Positions 12,127 through 24,835 of a DNA stretch of 64,000 bases are shown in pieces. Under the pieces are notes generated by a model, which made no database searches, was not told where the DNA came from, and saw only the letters and a list, made by a program, of their open reading frames with translations. The translations under genes were made by a program, and so were the position numbers. Position 1 is the first letter of the stretch, and every line of letters begins with the position of its first letter. The DNA comes from Dipylidium caninum (taxonomy: Eukaryota; Platyhelminthes; Cestoda; Cyclophyllidea; Dipylidiidae): positions 248,001 to 312,000 of the forward strand of contig QEYB01001164.1 of the NCBI GenBank assembly GCA_017562135.1. The letters run 5' to 3'.

Positions 12127-15100
12127 ATGACCGAGGTTAGAGAGCCTTTGGCGAGCGAGGATGGGGATCTGTCCAGTTCGAATGGCCAAGAATCTGAATC
12201 TGATTTAACTTTATCGCCTCCATCGCATCCTACTCCGAGATATCTTGTTGCTCCGGAATTTGCCTATTGTAAAACAAGTTCTGTCGGACATGAGGCATCA
12301 CAGAACTCAATTGGGACAGATAAGGAGTAGGCCCTGGTTGTGTGCTCCATGTTACTTGCCTTCATTCAGTTTAAGCATTATTTTCCGTGATCTCATCAAC
12401 AAGAGAATGTTTGTCGTTTATTTGAGGAAATGAAGGCCTTATGATTACGTATAGATCTCATGTTAATATCACTTTTCTAGTCTACAAATTTGCCCGGGCC
12501 ATTTCTGGTGTTTAAGAAATTTAGTAGACGCCAGCAGGTGGTATGCTCTATTAGTTTAAGATGTTCTTGATTTCTTGTCATTTGTAATGTTCGCATTTTG
12601 TGTAGTATTATTCTATTGCTACGTTTTAGATTGCAGACTTCAGCAATCGTCCAGTCAACAACTTTTCTGCATGCATATGACAGACCAAGGTTGGTCACGT
12701 TTTTTAAACCATTAATCAGGATATATTTGGGTATTTCGGTTGATAGAACCATATTGACTTTAATGAACTGAGCTTAAGACAAGTGAATTGAAGTCGTTTG
12801 TGAACAGTTGGAAATCTTCACCTCTTCATACCATAATATTGTTGTGTAACTACAGCTCACCATTACCGGAGACCTTATTCTTATTTATAGTGACCTTCCT
12901 CAAAAGAACCCACAAGAGGCTAGGCGTCATCGAATTGAATGCGACAAGATGAATCAGTACATATCTAAGAGACGTGAGCTCAGGTTCTAATAAAACCGCT
13001 CTCAGTTAAACACCTTAGTGATTCAACGCTTTTTTTGAGATGTATTGGAGAATTTTTTTAAAGAAGTTAAGTATTTTTTAATGATATCAATTTTTTTTGT
13101 GTTTTTTTATTCATATTCCTTAAGAAAGCTTAGTGTAAGGAAAAAACCGGCATCATTAAATGTTTTTCTGTTGTCAAATTACCCTTCAGATCAGGAGAGC
13201 ATATCAAAGTTTTTGGCGGAACAAGAAAACCGCCATGTAAATGAGACGAAATTTGAGAGTCGTGTAAACTATTGGCGTGACAAGGTTATTCCAAACTGGG
13301 AAGCATTGCAGCGGAGCACTCAGCTTCTGGACGACTGGTGGCTTGGAATACCCTCACCTGTGCGAAGTGAGGTACCAATTTTTTTGCACTTCGAATTTCC
13401 TTTTATTTCCTTTTCTCAACCATGTTGGTCTATATTATTTTTGACAGAACGTCGGGTATGTCGCAAATTATTTTGTGGGTTATATCGGGTTGTGTTATTA
13501 GTTTTTTTTAACATCCTCGTGGATTGAAACTTCCGGTGATCCTTTTTGGATTTGTTGAAATGCTTATTCATGTATTAACTGATTTTTATTACACTTCTTG
13601 CAATACAATTGGTGTAGTCCCATCAATCATGTGATTTATGCGGCGGAAACTGGTTCTCGTCATCGCCTGTTGAGATCAGTTGATTAGTTTGACGAGAATA
13701 TGCGTCGTAATAATTTCTTATGCTCACGTGGGCTTAATCTGAGTCACTCTTCGAACTTCTTTTGTCGTGCCTTTTGTATGATGGGCTTTAAAATTATCAC
13801 ACCGATTTTTAGAGCAGAGGACATGTTTTTACTTTCGTTAAGTGATCGTTTACCAACGAATAGAATTAAATTGTTTCATCATCCATACGTTACGAAACTT
13901 CTATTATATCAGTATTCCTTTTAATTCTGCATACCCCGTAAGTTCTCAAAACCTCACGTTCTGTTATTGCTACTTGAAAGATTATGGTACTTCACGGTCT
14001 TGTAATATTTCAATATCTAGGTGTGGCGACTCATAATAGGCAACCCTTTGGGTATCACGAGAGACCTCTTTGACAGTTGTCTCGCTCGGAGTTCCCATAT
14101 CATACGCCGTCTAGAGCAGGAACACCGCCTTCCTGATAGTTCTGATCTCACTTCCTCGAATCAAATCAACTTTGCCACTGCGATAATTCCGACCAATCTG
14201 GGGTGTTCCAACTTCCTCTCCTCACACGGTAATAATGAAGTTGGTGACAACATCATGACCTCCCTTCATCAAGAGCGTCAAGTTAGCTCTCCGCCACGTG
14301 ATATGGAGGTTCCTGTCACCTCTCGACGGGCCTTCACTGCACCTACGACTCCTCTCGCATCGCCGTATTCTCTCTCCGTTTCGGGGGATCTTTCGTCGAG
14401 TATGGTTGTTTATTAATCGTTTGTTTAACATATTTGGTCGATTAGTCTAGTCTTGTGGCTTCTTTCTTTGTGGTAGTTTTCTTGTATTTCCGGGTTAACA
14501 CGTGAGTTTCGTGCATGTTTATCATCCTGTATGCCTATTTTGACAATTTATACTATCCATTTGGTTTCTGTGCTGTTCGCCGCTTGCTTTTGGCATCGTG
14601 TAGACTGTATAACAGTAAAAGTTAAAAGATTTCACTCAAATGTATGGATTACCTATTATAAATCGGAGCTACTTGTTACGATGTGGAGGGCTGCTACACT
14701 ACGATCAAGTTTTCCTTTCCTTCTCATCAGTAATACTCTTGAGTCCGTTAGTATCTGATAGTAAATTTCTAATTCCTTAGTTAATAGCATCTTTTATTTG
14801 CAAATTGACCTAATTTTCCGACTGTATGTTTTTGTCATATAAACTGGTATATCGCTCATTCTAGTAACACACAAATTCGTTATGTTGGACATAAGTTGGA
14901 CAAGAGGGTGAGAAGCGTGTCAGCAAAGATAGGCAACCATTGCTTTTTCTCATTTTTGATATGGTGGGGATATTGTTCTCTTCACTCCGGTTATCATTTA
15001 ACTCACTGTTGAAAATAGTTGTTGATAAAATTAAACATCATTTTCAATCATTTTGGTGTTGGGTATGTGAATTTTTTGCTTGTCTTTGAGGTACTCGAAT

Positions 15101-18100
15101 CAAATAAACTTCAGTTTCTGAATGCTCTAAATGTGTGTCATGTTATTCGCAATGAAATGATGTATGCACTAGTCAAAAATATTAGTATTTGTTGATCAGA
15201 AGAATATCTTCTCTAGGCATGCCACGGTTTTATAATTTTGTCGAATATCAATTTGTAGGTTTAACATTGGCTGATGACTGGATAGTACCTAATCCATCAC
15301 ATTTATTTTGCTGGACTTCTTTCTCAATTTGGCTTTTCGTACCATTTTGATAATGAACTCGAAATGACTAAACTGACTTTGTCTTCTGATTTTATTGGGT
15401 TTGTTTGACGGAGAATGACATTTCAAATTTATTGTATAATTTTGCTATTCGTATTTATGAGACAAATTTGGAAAACTGCATTGGATAAAATAGTCTTCAA
15501 GTTTGCAGGCTTGAGGAGGAAAGCCCCATCAAAAGTAACAACTAGCTTACCTCCATAATGGTTTCAAACTTTTTGATAAACACTTGCAAAATCGTTTTCT
15601 TTTTTCACAGGAAGAGGGTAAATATCAAAGGGGAGTTGGAAATAAAAATGACTAAATTTTGGCAAATTTAAGACTTGAATCCTTGTCAAATGAAATTGTC
15701 TTCTGCTCTTTCTGTCTAAAATTTGTGGTTTTTATTACGCTTGAGCCCTTTTGCTGCTGAGTTAGCTATTTCTCAGGCTTCCTTTAGTCCCTTGATTGTT
15801 GCTATTCCCCTGCTTAAATTGAAATTTTTTCGATATTCGGCCCCCAAGACCTCTCCACTCTCCATTTCCCCCCGTTATCTACAGCTTAGTTTTGTGCTTT
15901 CGTCGTTTCTATTGCTTGTTATTTAGTGTTTGCTCGCATGACAGTTCGCCGTTACGTTTCTACAGCTCATTTAAAACTTTCTCTTGAGTCATTTTGTTGA
16001 TTCATTTCTCTTCTTAACGAATTCAGACGAAGATGCCTCACTTCTGGCTATTCGTCTCGATGTCTCACGAACCTTTCCGATGCTGGGAGCCTTTCAATCA
16101 GAAGGTTCGCACAACCGTAACCTGCACGACCTACTGGCTGCTTTTGTGGCCTACCAACCTGCGCTCGGCTACCTTCAGGGCATGTCCTTCATCGCTGGCA
16201 TTCTCCTCCTCGTCTTGGATGATATCTACGCCGCATTCGTTGCCTTTGCCACTCTGATGAACCGACCCAGCTTTTATGCCTTTTACAGTTTGGATGAATC
16301 AGAAGTTTGTCTTTCAATGTTCTTCTTTATTTTCGAATTCAGAATGATATTAATTAGTATGTGTTATGCGTTCTCATTCTGGGCACTTCGTCTTTTAATT
16401 ATGCTTTTTTATATAAATTCCCAGCATAAGTCTGCACGACATTTTGTCACCATGGTTCTTTTGATTCAGATTGTAATTATTATTCCGTAAACTTTATTTG
16501 TTAATGAATGTACCTATAGTTCTTATGCTGCCTCTAATAATACAGGAGATTTTAACATCTTTGTCTATCAGATCAAATCATAATGCCAATTGATCGTAGC
16601 CGAGGTTCCACGTAGTTTTATCATCAGCAATAATGATTTATTTGTCCAACTAACATTCCGAATTTCATTTCGTCTATCCCAATATTTGCAAAAAGCCATA
16701 ACCTTCCTTTTTCACAAAGTTTTTTTTGTTTTGAGGCTTTGAACGTTCGCTTGATTAATATATGCCATCTATCGTTCTATAAATTCCCTTTGAAGTTATT
16801 TTTTCCTCTTGGCAGAAATTTCATTCATTGGATTCAACTTTGACAAAAGTATCTTGTTATTTGCCGACAATATTACCATCTTTCTTCACCCTTACCAGTA
16901 CAGGCATCTTGACTCAGTTCTATTGAGCTTTGTACTTCCTAGTTTTATTTAATGTCGAGGAATGTTGATTTTTAATATCCAACTGCTTACTGTATTGCCT
17001 TTATCCATGATTTTAGAGCTGCGAAATGAGCTTCCCTTATTTAATATACTTCGATGTATATTATTATTCGCTAATACTCCCATTTTCACCTTTAAGTTCT
17101 CGGCTTACTTTGGAGCGTTCGATTCGTTGTTAGAAGATCAAATGCCTCGACTCTCCACCCACCTCAAGAGCTGTCGGTTGGACTGCAACTTTTATCTCTT
17201 CGATTGGCTCTTCACCGTTTTCAGGTGAGAGACCAGTGGCGAGGTATATGCCCACCTCCGCGCCGTCTCAGAAGGAGGTTTTAGGAATACATGGGTTGGA
17301 GTCCTTTTTTTCAAAGTGTGGAAGAATTTGAGAGATAGTGTTTTAAGTTGGACTATATTGTTTCAACCAGAATGCTTTGTAGGTAAGTTCATTGGGTCGT
17401 AAAGGTCGTTCACTTGCGAAGATCGTTTATTCTCAATTATATTTTCCATTTATTACTTAGAAGCCATCTATTCGTTTTTTTTCTTAAACATTTCTAAATA
17501 ATGAATCTTAAAATTATCAACTTACTTCATCAAACATTTTTTAACATGACATCTACGTGTTTATTTTCGCAGAGTTTTGTCTGCCAGTTTTTCTTTTTCA
17601 CAATTGTTCTTTTCCTGTGAGTAATCTATGATTTCATTTAGTTTTACATCTCTTCTTAGGCGTCTTTGAAGACGTTTCTAACCTTAACAGGTAACAAGTT
17701 GTAAGCTTGTGAGATTTAGTGGAGGACACAATTATGTGTGCCCTAACAATCCACACGGGTTATACGGGTACTGTGTATAAAGAATTGCATGCCACTCATT
17801 TAATGTTGTGTACAAGTTACCGTTATGGTACCCTTAAATTATTTACACTACAAATTTTCATGGAGGATAAAATTATGTATATTTATTTTTCGACAAAGTC
17901 AATGATACACGTTTAAGTTAAAGTGGCAAGGTTTTTATGAGAAAATTCGTGCTTACACCACAGGTAGACCTATTTCACTAGAATATTTAAGTGTCACTCA
18001 CTCAATGAGTATCTGACTGTTTTTTCAATAAATATTTGTGTAATTGAGATACTTGGAACCAAATATTTAATGTCCACCTCTCATTGGAGTATTTGTAATG

Positions 18101-19378
18101 GTATACGAGCAATTTCTAATTGGGTGAATGACGGAAAATTTGACTTATTTACTAGTCGGAGTCTTCCACTCCATGTGAATTTGCGCATCTGGGATCTGTT
18201 TTTGCGTGACGGCGAGGCTGCTCTCCTTCTGGCCTCGCTAGGTATTCTGCGCATGTACGAGGACCGCCTTTTGCTCTACGATTTTGACCGTCTCGCTTCC
18301 TTTCTCACTGGTCCTATGCCGGAATCCATGTCACCCGATCACCTGGTCCGTTTATATTTCAGTCTTTTTTTAATATTAATTTTGTAAATCGGTGCTGGTT
18401 TTTCGGGAGTGCTTTCATTTCACTATTAGTGGCAATTTCGTCGCAGCCAATCCCCCCTCCCCCCCAACTTCCCCACCCCATCTTTAATGAGGTATTTATG
18501 TGAACAAAAACTCAAAAAATATAGTTTTAGTACTTTACATATTCAGTCAAAATAAATCTCTTTCTTGTGCCTCTCAGTATCTGTTGTGATGTAACCACGC
18601 AGAGAAAAATGATGTAACCAAACTAATACTTTTTTTCAAACATTAAAAGTTCTGGGTTTGACTTTATGTCATTCCTTCAGAACAATTTCGCTTTTTGATA
18701 AACTTGTTTCTCCCTTGCATCATAATTTATTACTCAAACTACCCACTCATTTCCAGAAAACTTTTTGACAACAAAATTTCAAGATTATTCGTCCCGTCAC
18801 ACTAAGAAAGTACAAATTAAACGCGTTGGCAAATATATATGGATTGTAAGTAAATAAATCTAAGAGGAACTAACTGCCAATAACTTACAGCGAGCGAATA
18901 GAAATATCACTAATTCACTTTCTCAAATCACTTGCGATAGTTTAAGTAATGTTCTTCGTCCTTCTCTTCGGGACTGATGTTTTTCCTATTTTGAAATGCT
19001 TTATTTTAGGTTTCCTGCATGCGTTCTCTAGGTCTCTCCATAGAAACGATTAAGATTGCTCTTGATAGAGCAAGAAAGTCATTCGACAAAGGCAATACTC
19101 CGCCATTGGCTGACTTTCGTGGCGATTTCAACTCTAGGACACTCTCGCAAATGCTGCAGGCGCAATCAGAGGATCAGCGGCGGCGATGGGGTCTTCTTGG
19201 CGTCTGTACTCGGCGTACGAAGCCACAGATTAGCAACATCAACACTCATCACAAAAGCGAATCAACCGTTCCAAATTCCAAATCTTCATCGTTCCGACGA
19301 AAACCAAGTGCCTCCTCATTATTAACAGCGTGGAGCCGGGAGGTTTGCCTTAACTATCCCAAACGGGAGGTATTATAG
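12127..19378 (+). CDS. TBC1D14: TBC1D12/TBC1D14-like Rab GTPase-activating protein
   Basis: RabGAP of the TBC1D12/14 group, which acts on recycling-endosome and autophagy traffic in animals. Exons: 12127-12326, 12891-12983, 13125-13371, 14021-14399, 16027-16304, 17097-17224, 18156-18345, 19010-19378. All phases agree and give 627 aa. The TBC domain starts near VIPNWEALQ and LDDWWLGIPSPVR. It then shows WRLIIGNPLGIT, the arginine-finger motif IRLDVSRTFP, the glutamine-finger motif GYLQGMSFIAG, YLFDWLFTVF and LRIWDLFLRDGEAAL, in the family order. Both catalytic fingers are intact, so it is probably an active GAP. A Ser/Thr-rich insert sits between residues about 205 and 305. The N-terminus is far shorter than in vertebrate TBC1D14. 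The third exon's acceptor (13124) was chosen by phase and is the least certain junction. An AG lies just before the start codon. Confidence 0.92.
18451..18480 (-). repeat. C-rich tract (G-quadruplex-type motif on the minus strand)
   Basis: Four C runs of 4-7 separated by 1-5 nt lie in the last TBC intron. The complementary strand therefore matches the G-run pattern of a G-quadruplex. Confidence 0.6.
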
Positions 19379-20993
19379 TTTACATTTCCTGTGTACTGCT
19401 GTTACTAACAAGTCTTGGTGTGTTTCTAGTAACTCGTGGGTTATTTGTGGTTTATTATTAAATTGCAGTGTATCTTGATATTTGGCATATTTTTAGCTGT
19501 TCGGGATTAGACCACTTCATCTGTAGCAACGTCACTAGATTGGCGTGATGGGTAATTCACGTGTGTTCCGACGTGATGTTTACCAGTAGTCGAGTGCTTT
19601 TCGTTTCTGCCAATTTTACAATCCATATGCCCTGATTGCCTCGTTCTCTTCGGAAGGTTGTTGCGTGAAATATGGGGAGGGCAGGATTATCAGGGCTGCG
19701 GGGCTGCAGAGGCCAATTTGTAACTTGTGGGGCAAGGGAGCTCTACTGCTGATATTTTGGAGGAAGGCTATTCCGATGGAATTTAGCTTTGGAGGGTCTC
19801 CGGTCTCATCTGTTTTAGGGTTTGAATAGAGTCGTTCGGTGGCTTAAGAGGACAATGCTAAGATCTGAGTTTGGGGATTTTGTCCAAAAATGTGCGTGAA
19901 CCCATTCGCATTATACTAAGTGAAAGTTGCCAGTGGGCTATTTTCTTACTATGAGTGTTAGGTGTATAAGAAGCAGGGGCCAATGAATGGATTAGACGCA
20001 TCATACAATTAAGTTTAAAAAATTGAAAAGCAGTATGAAACCTGATAGTATAGTTGCCTGTGGGTTCGGTGATAAGTGGGAGCGCGAAATGAGAAAAATT
20101 AGCACCTTTGGATCGCAAATTATTTTTACATGACTAACACCCAGTTGGGCGCTTTAGCATATAATAAAATGGCGAAAATTTTAAAAACAAGCACAAACTC
20201 ATTGTTATACGAACCTTAATTTGGTATTTTTCCGGGGCAACATTTTTCTATATGTTGTTTTAACTTATAAAACCTCAACTATTCCCCTTAATTCCCAATC
20301 CGATTGGACTTCAATCTCACTGGGCGGGTTTACTCTGGGACGTCATCGCCGTAGGGTCCGTCCTCCACGCCCCAGATTTTAGCAATTCATAGCGTTAATC
20401 ATGCGTATTAATTGTCATACATACATGGCTGACATCATCACTACCCGACTATTATTGATCTTAAAAATTACAAGTTCTCGATTTTTGCTGAGAATTCTGC
20501 ATAACCAACCATGACACTGAGTTCAAATATTTTTCACACTGTACCTTCGATACGGCTTGTCTTCCATCAGGTTATTTAAGAACTAACTTCTACTGGAACC
20601 TTCGGATGTAAATCTGTTTAAGTTCTTTCCTCTCAATGGTGCCGTTTTATATACTTGCTCCAAGTAACACTCAAAGCCCTTAACTCCCGCAATAATTATT
20701 TTTATTCTGTTACAATGACTTGCTTACACAAAGTAAATTAGGAATCATTTACGCTTTTCTTAAATTCCGATCTGTTTTTAATGATCTATTTCATTGCCTG
20801 ACTTCTGTCTTGAATTATTGTATGTGGTCTGCTTCCTTCTACTTACTATTTTTTCAACATGGAACATTTTTACTGGGTAATGTCCACTTGATTTGATTTA
20901 ATTTCAAGCGATGGGAATTTGATAGGTTATACGTTTTGTCAAATTCCAACTTCATGTTTTATCCTCCTCTTTTTCCTGCCCAGGTCTTTGAAA
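19379..20993. other. Intergenic and 5' region of the TANGO1-like gene
   Basis: AT-rich, with no convincing coding region. A polypyrimidine tract ending in CAG at about 20983, 11 nt upstream of the TANGO1-like start codon, looks like a splice acceptor. It may serve an upstream non-coding exon or a trans-spliced leader. Confidence 0.4.
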
Positions 20994-23900
20994 ATGCGGT
21001 GCAAGAACTATCTGCTAGTGTTTGTGTCCTATTTCTTCTCACTGGGAGCTAAATCAGTGTCAGAGACTAGTGGGATTAGTTGCTTCGATCCTGCGTGTTC
21101 AACCCCATATTTTGTTGGCGAAATTATAACCGATTTGCAGGATCATTCTCTTCGGAAAGGCACTGTCGTGGAGGTGTACGCTCAATTAGAATCAAAGGAC
21201 CTCTTGCGCATCAAAGTTGGTGATAATTTTTACGAAGTGCACAGCAGTTTTGTGCGTATTATTAAGGCTCTACATGAGCCGCGATTAATGGTACGTATGA
21301 AACCGACTCTGCCTGATCCTTCTACCTCCGTCAAACTTCCTTCCGTTTCATTTAATGATGGCTTATCAACTGCTGAGTTAGATCAATCTGCTCTTCCATC
21401 TGATCATCCAAATCCAGAACAGCCGGAACAACATTACGAACCACCAGTGAATGCTCATGCAGGTGAGATACAGCTACCCGAATCAAGTGTTCACCTCCGT
21501 CAAGGACCTCATTCGTTATCATATAAAAATATTGCAGATATTCATACCTCGGGAAATCCTGCTCCCGAATTTACCCTTTCTGTACCTGTGGAAGAGGTAC
21601 GTACTCAGCCCGTTCTTGAATCGAAGGCTCCGGGCCTTGCATCTGATATCAGGAAGGTTGTTTCGTCTGGTGAACAACGCCAGGGACAAGAATCCAAGAT
21701 TACGCCACAATCATCGTCAGATGCGCCAACACATGCTTCGGGGCATTTTAGCCCTTTATTAGCACCCTCAAAACCTTCAGAGAAAGAACATCCTAGTCGT
21801 GAAATGAAGTCGTCAGAGCATACAACCGAGAATGATTCGATGCCTTTATCCAACGGGCAACATCAAGGCCAGAAATTTCATATTGCACCACTTGCACGTA
21901 CAGATATAAGATCGCATGTTTCAAGACCATCTCATTCTGATTCAGACTCAACCATCGCAGTTGATGAAGTCCCTCCAGTACTTCCTAACACCAAGTTATC
22001 GAAGCCTAAAGTTGAGTCCAAGACAGTGCCTCCATCTAATGAACAGCATCAGCAAAAAGAACCTATGGCTCAACCAGACATGGGTTTGCGAATACGTTCT
22101 TCAGAGCGTGTTGCTTCTACGACGACATCCTCAAAAGTCCCCGACAAAAGTCGTTCAACTCTCGAATCAAAGCCATCGGAACCTAAATCCGCTAGTAAAA
22201 CTGTGTCTCCGCAAGCTGAGCTTCATCATCAAAGAGAGTTTCAACCTGTGCCGAAAACGACTGCGGATATGTTAATGGACACTTCAGGACCTTCTTCACC
22301 TATTGAGAAGAGTAAGAAGTCTCCACTCGCTGACGAACACAACGCGAACCAACCTGTTATGCAAGCGACTTCACAAGGGAGTGAAGATGTAACAACCCCT
22401 GAATTACCGGATGCTCGCGGTCAGCGTAGTTCAGTAGATTATTCTTCATTGAGTAGTGTTGATACTTCGGAACCTCATTCTAAGGCCGTTGAGGACGAAC
22501 AAATTTTTTTGGAAAGCAGTCTTCTTCGAAAAAAGTTGATTCTATTCAACTTGGTCAGATGCCGAATGAAAGTATATCGGAAGGGAATGATCAAAGCGAG
22601 TCCGAATCATCTAATCAAGAAGCAAATGAATCACCAGAATACGATAAAGGTAGACCGGAACATGTCCATAAATCAACTGAAAAAACTCCGTCTTTTTCGT
22701 CCGAACTTCGTTCCAAACGTACTGGTGAACTAGATTCGCATGTCGAAGTAGATCCAGCTCAGCGCCCATTGTTGGACATTACGAAGGAGTCTTCCTTCTT
22801 TCGTTGTCTATCATATGCTTCAAATGGAACATTTATAGTTCCCAATACAGATCAATTTTTATCCACCCAGAAAAAGTCTCTTGTGGCAACTATGGTTTTG
22901 TCATTTGCTAGGCAGTACTTCAACATGGCTCAGTTTGTTTTGTCTAAACTACCATCGGAAATCCTCTCTCCCCTCGATCATCTCCTCAGTTTTACTTTCC
23001 ACTTGCCCCTGGTCTTCTTCGCCACCTGGGTGCTTTTCGTGTTCTCCATACTAACCGCGTGTCTGGTTGGGAAATTTTTCAGCCGTATTTTATCAGGGCT
23101 CGCTTATTCGTCTTCCGATATTGGTGATCCTACTAGACGTTCCCTAGCAGAGTGGCTGACGATAGAAGAAAACGCAAATCTCTTGGCAAGCACTCTGACT
23201 GACAAAGAAGAAGCCTATGGACGTCTTCTCGTTTGGTCTACTAAAGTAAACGAACGCTACGAGACTCAAAATCGGATTCATTCCACTTCAGAGACGCGTA
23301 TTTGCACCCAATTACGAGAAACGAAAGCGGCACTGGCGGAGAGTCTGGAAGAGAACAAGGAGTTAAAGGATACTCACGACGCATTAGTAGAGCAATTGTC
23401 TAACGTGAGGGCAGAAACCGCCCTCACAGTCACGCAACTGAAAGAGGAGGTAGTTAAGTTAAATATCCAATTAGAAGAATGCACTCGCCAATGCGAAAAG
23501 AGTATCGCTGAAAAAGAGAAGAATAACGAAAAAAGGATTAATGTTTTGTGCGAGGAGAAGGCTTCTCTACTTCAAGAAGTTAAGAGCTACCAGTCGCAAC
23601 TGGAAATATCTGAGAAGAAGGTGGATGATTTGAAAGAGAAAAATTGCAGGCTTACCGAAGAGTTTGCTACATTGGAACGCGAGCTGTCGAGTTTACGGGA
23701 AGCCTTCATTGAACTTAAGAGTGCAGAGCTGAAAAGCAGAAAGCAACAAGAGGAGGTTGACTCTAGATCTGTTATTGTGAAAAATGAAGGTAAAACTTCT
23801 ACTGATGGTTGGGAGGTGGAGGATGAAATCGAATTAAACGAAATGATTGAGGAGTTTGAGAACTCTCAGAATAAAAAGGAAGATAGTGATGCGGAAAGTT

Positions 23901-24835
23901 GTTTTAAATGGCCAGACTTTCTCGAATTAGGCCGTCTTCGGGTGGCACTAGAAAAAGCTGAGCAGCAGGTCGGGGTAGAGAAAGCTGCTCGGGAGCAGGA
24001 AGCGGAATTGCGAAGTCAATTGGAAGAAACAGTCCATGTGCTTAAAGAAGAGAATGCTGATCTATCGCAGAGATTACGAGTAGCTACAGAGGATTGCGAA
24101 GCTTCCAAAAAGAAGTTCGAGATTCTGTCAGAGTATTTTAAAGAACGTGAAATGGTACTCCAGCGAGACCTCGGTCGGCAAGCGCTAACTGAGTCAGTAT
24201 CATTGGAAGAGCTCAATTTCTTGCGCGACAAAAATCGCTCCTATGAGGTTGAAGTAAAAACCCTTCGTGAACAATTAACATCAGCACGTCGCGAGTTAGC
24301 TGAGACAGAGCGTATAAATAGGAGACATACGACCGAACTGGACAAACGACTGCATGATAATTGGTTGGCATCAAGAGCTCTGGAGAATATGGTGAAAAGT
24401 TTACGCAGTGAAAATGGGATGCTAAGACAGAAGATATTTTCCGGCGAGCGTGCAACTGTTCATCAACTTCTCTCTGGAGTAATACCACCACCGCCACCAC
24501 CACCGCCTCCACCACCTGTAGTTGCTTTGGGTTCCGCCAGTTCCTCGGAAATTCGATCCTCCTCGCGCCAGTCTGAGAAGAATTTTTTCCTTCCGTTTTC
24601 CCAAATCCCATTTGGAGCCGCGAATGTACCCCAATTAGTCCCCCCACTTCCTCCTCCATCCCATGGAATAGTTCCACCTGGTTTATTCCTTCCCCAATAT
24701 CGACAATCTGAAACAAACAGACAGAGTCCGATTGCGGCACCGCCACCACCAGCCGTCTGGGATGCCTTTCGGCCCTCACCCACACCTGCATCCAGCAACT
24801 CGGGAAGTAATCGTTCTGTCAAAAAGCCGCAATAA
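20994..24835 (+). CDS. MIA3: TANGO1/MIA3-like ER exit site cargo receptor
   Basis: TANGO1 family proteins hold bulky cargo such as collagen at ER exit sites and bind COPII coats. The order of parts matches: signal peptide (residues 1-23); SH3-like MIA domain (about 29-95, SCFDPACSTPYF); long lumenal Ser/Pro-rich region; transmembrane segment near residue 660 (PLVFFATWVLFVFSILTACL); two coiled coils (about 712-1140) with an acidic break between; C-terminal proline-rich domain with an uninterrupted proline run followed by PPLPPP and APPPP motifs, the Sec23-binding type. The frame changes once near 22488-22516. A 29-nt GT...AG intron there gives one 1270-aa protein; a missing base in the T7 run at 22504-22510 would do the same. 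The start was chosen because it opens the signal peptide; an in-frame ATG at 20919 is less likely. Sequence identity to animal TANGO1 is low, so the call rests on architecture. Confidence 0.8.
21655..22260 (+). repeat. About 60-residue degenerate tandem repeats in the TANGO1-like lumenal region
   Basis: Four copies start near 21655, 21837, 22020 and 22198. Anchors are KVVSSGEQRQGQE, MPLSNGQHQGQK, KTVPPSNEQHQQKE and KTVSPQAELHHQRE. Each is followed by a Pro/Asp/Ser-rich spacer. The period is about 180 nt. Confidence 0.65.

Noticed and set aside
12477..12752. 91-aa minus-strand frame with a vague retroelement look
   Set aside because: It lies in a TBC intron, has no RT catalytic motif, and similarity is only impressionistic.
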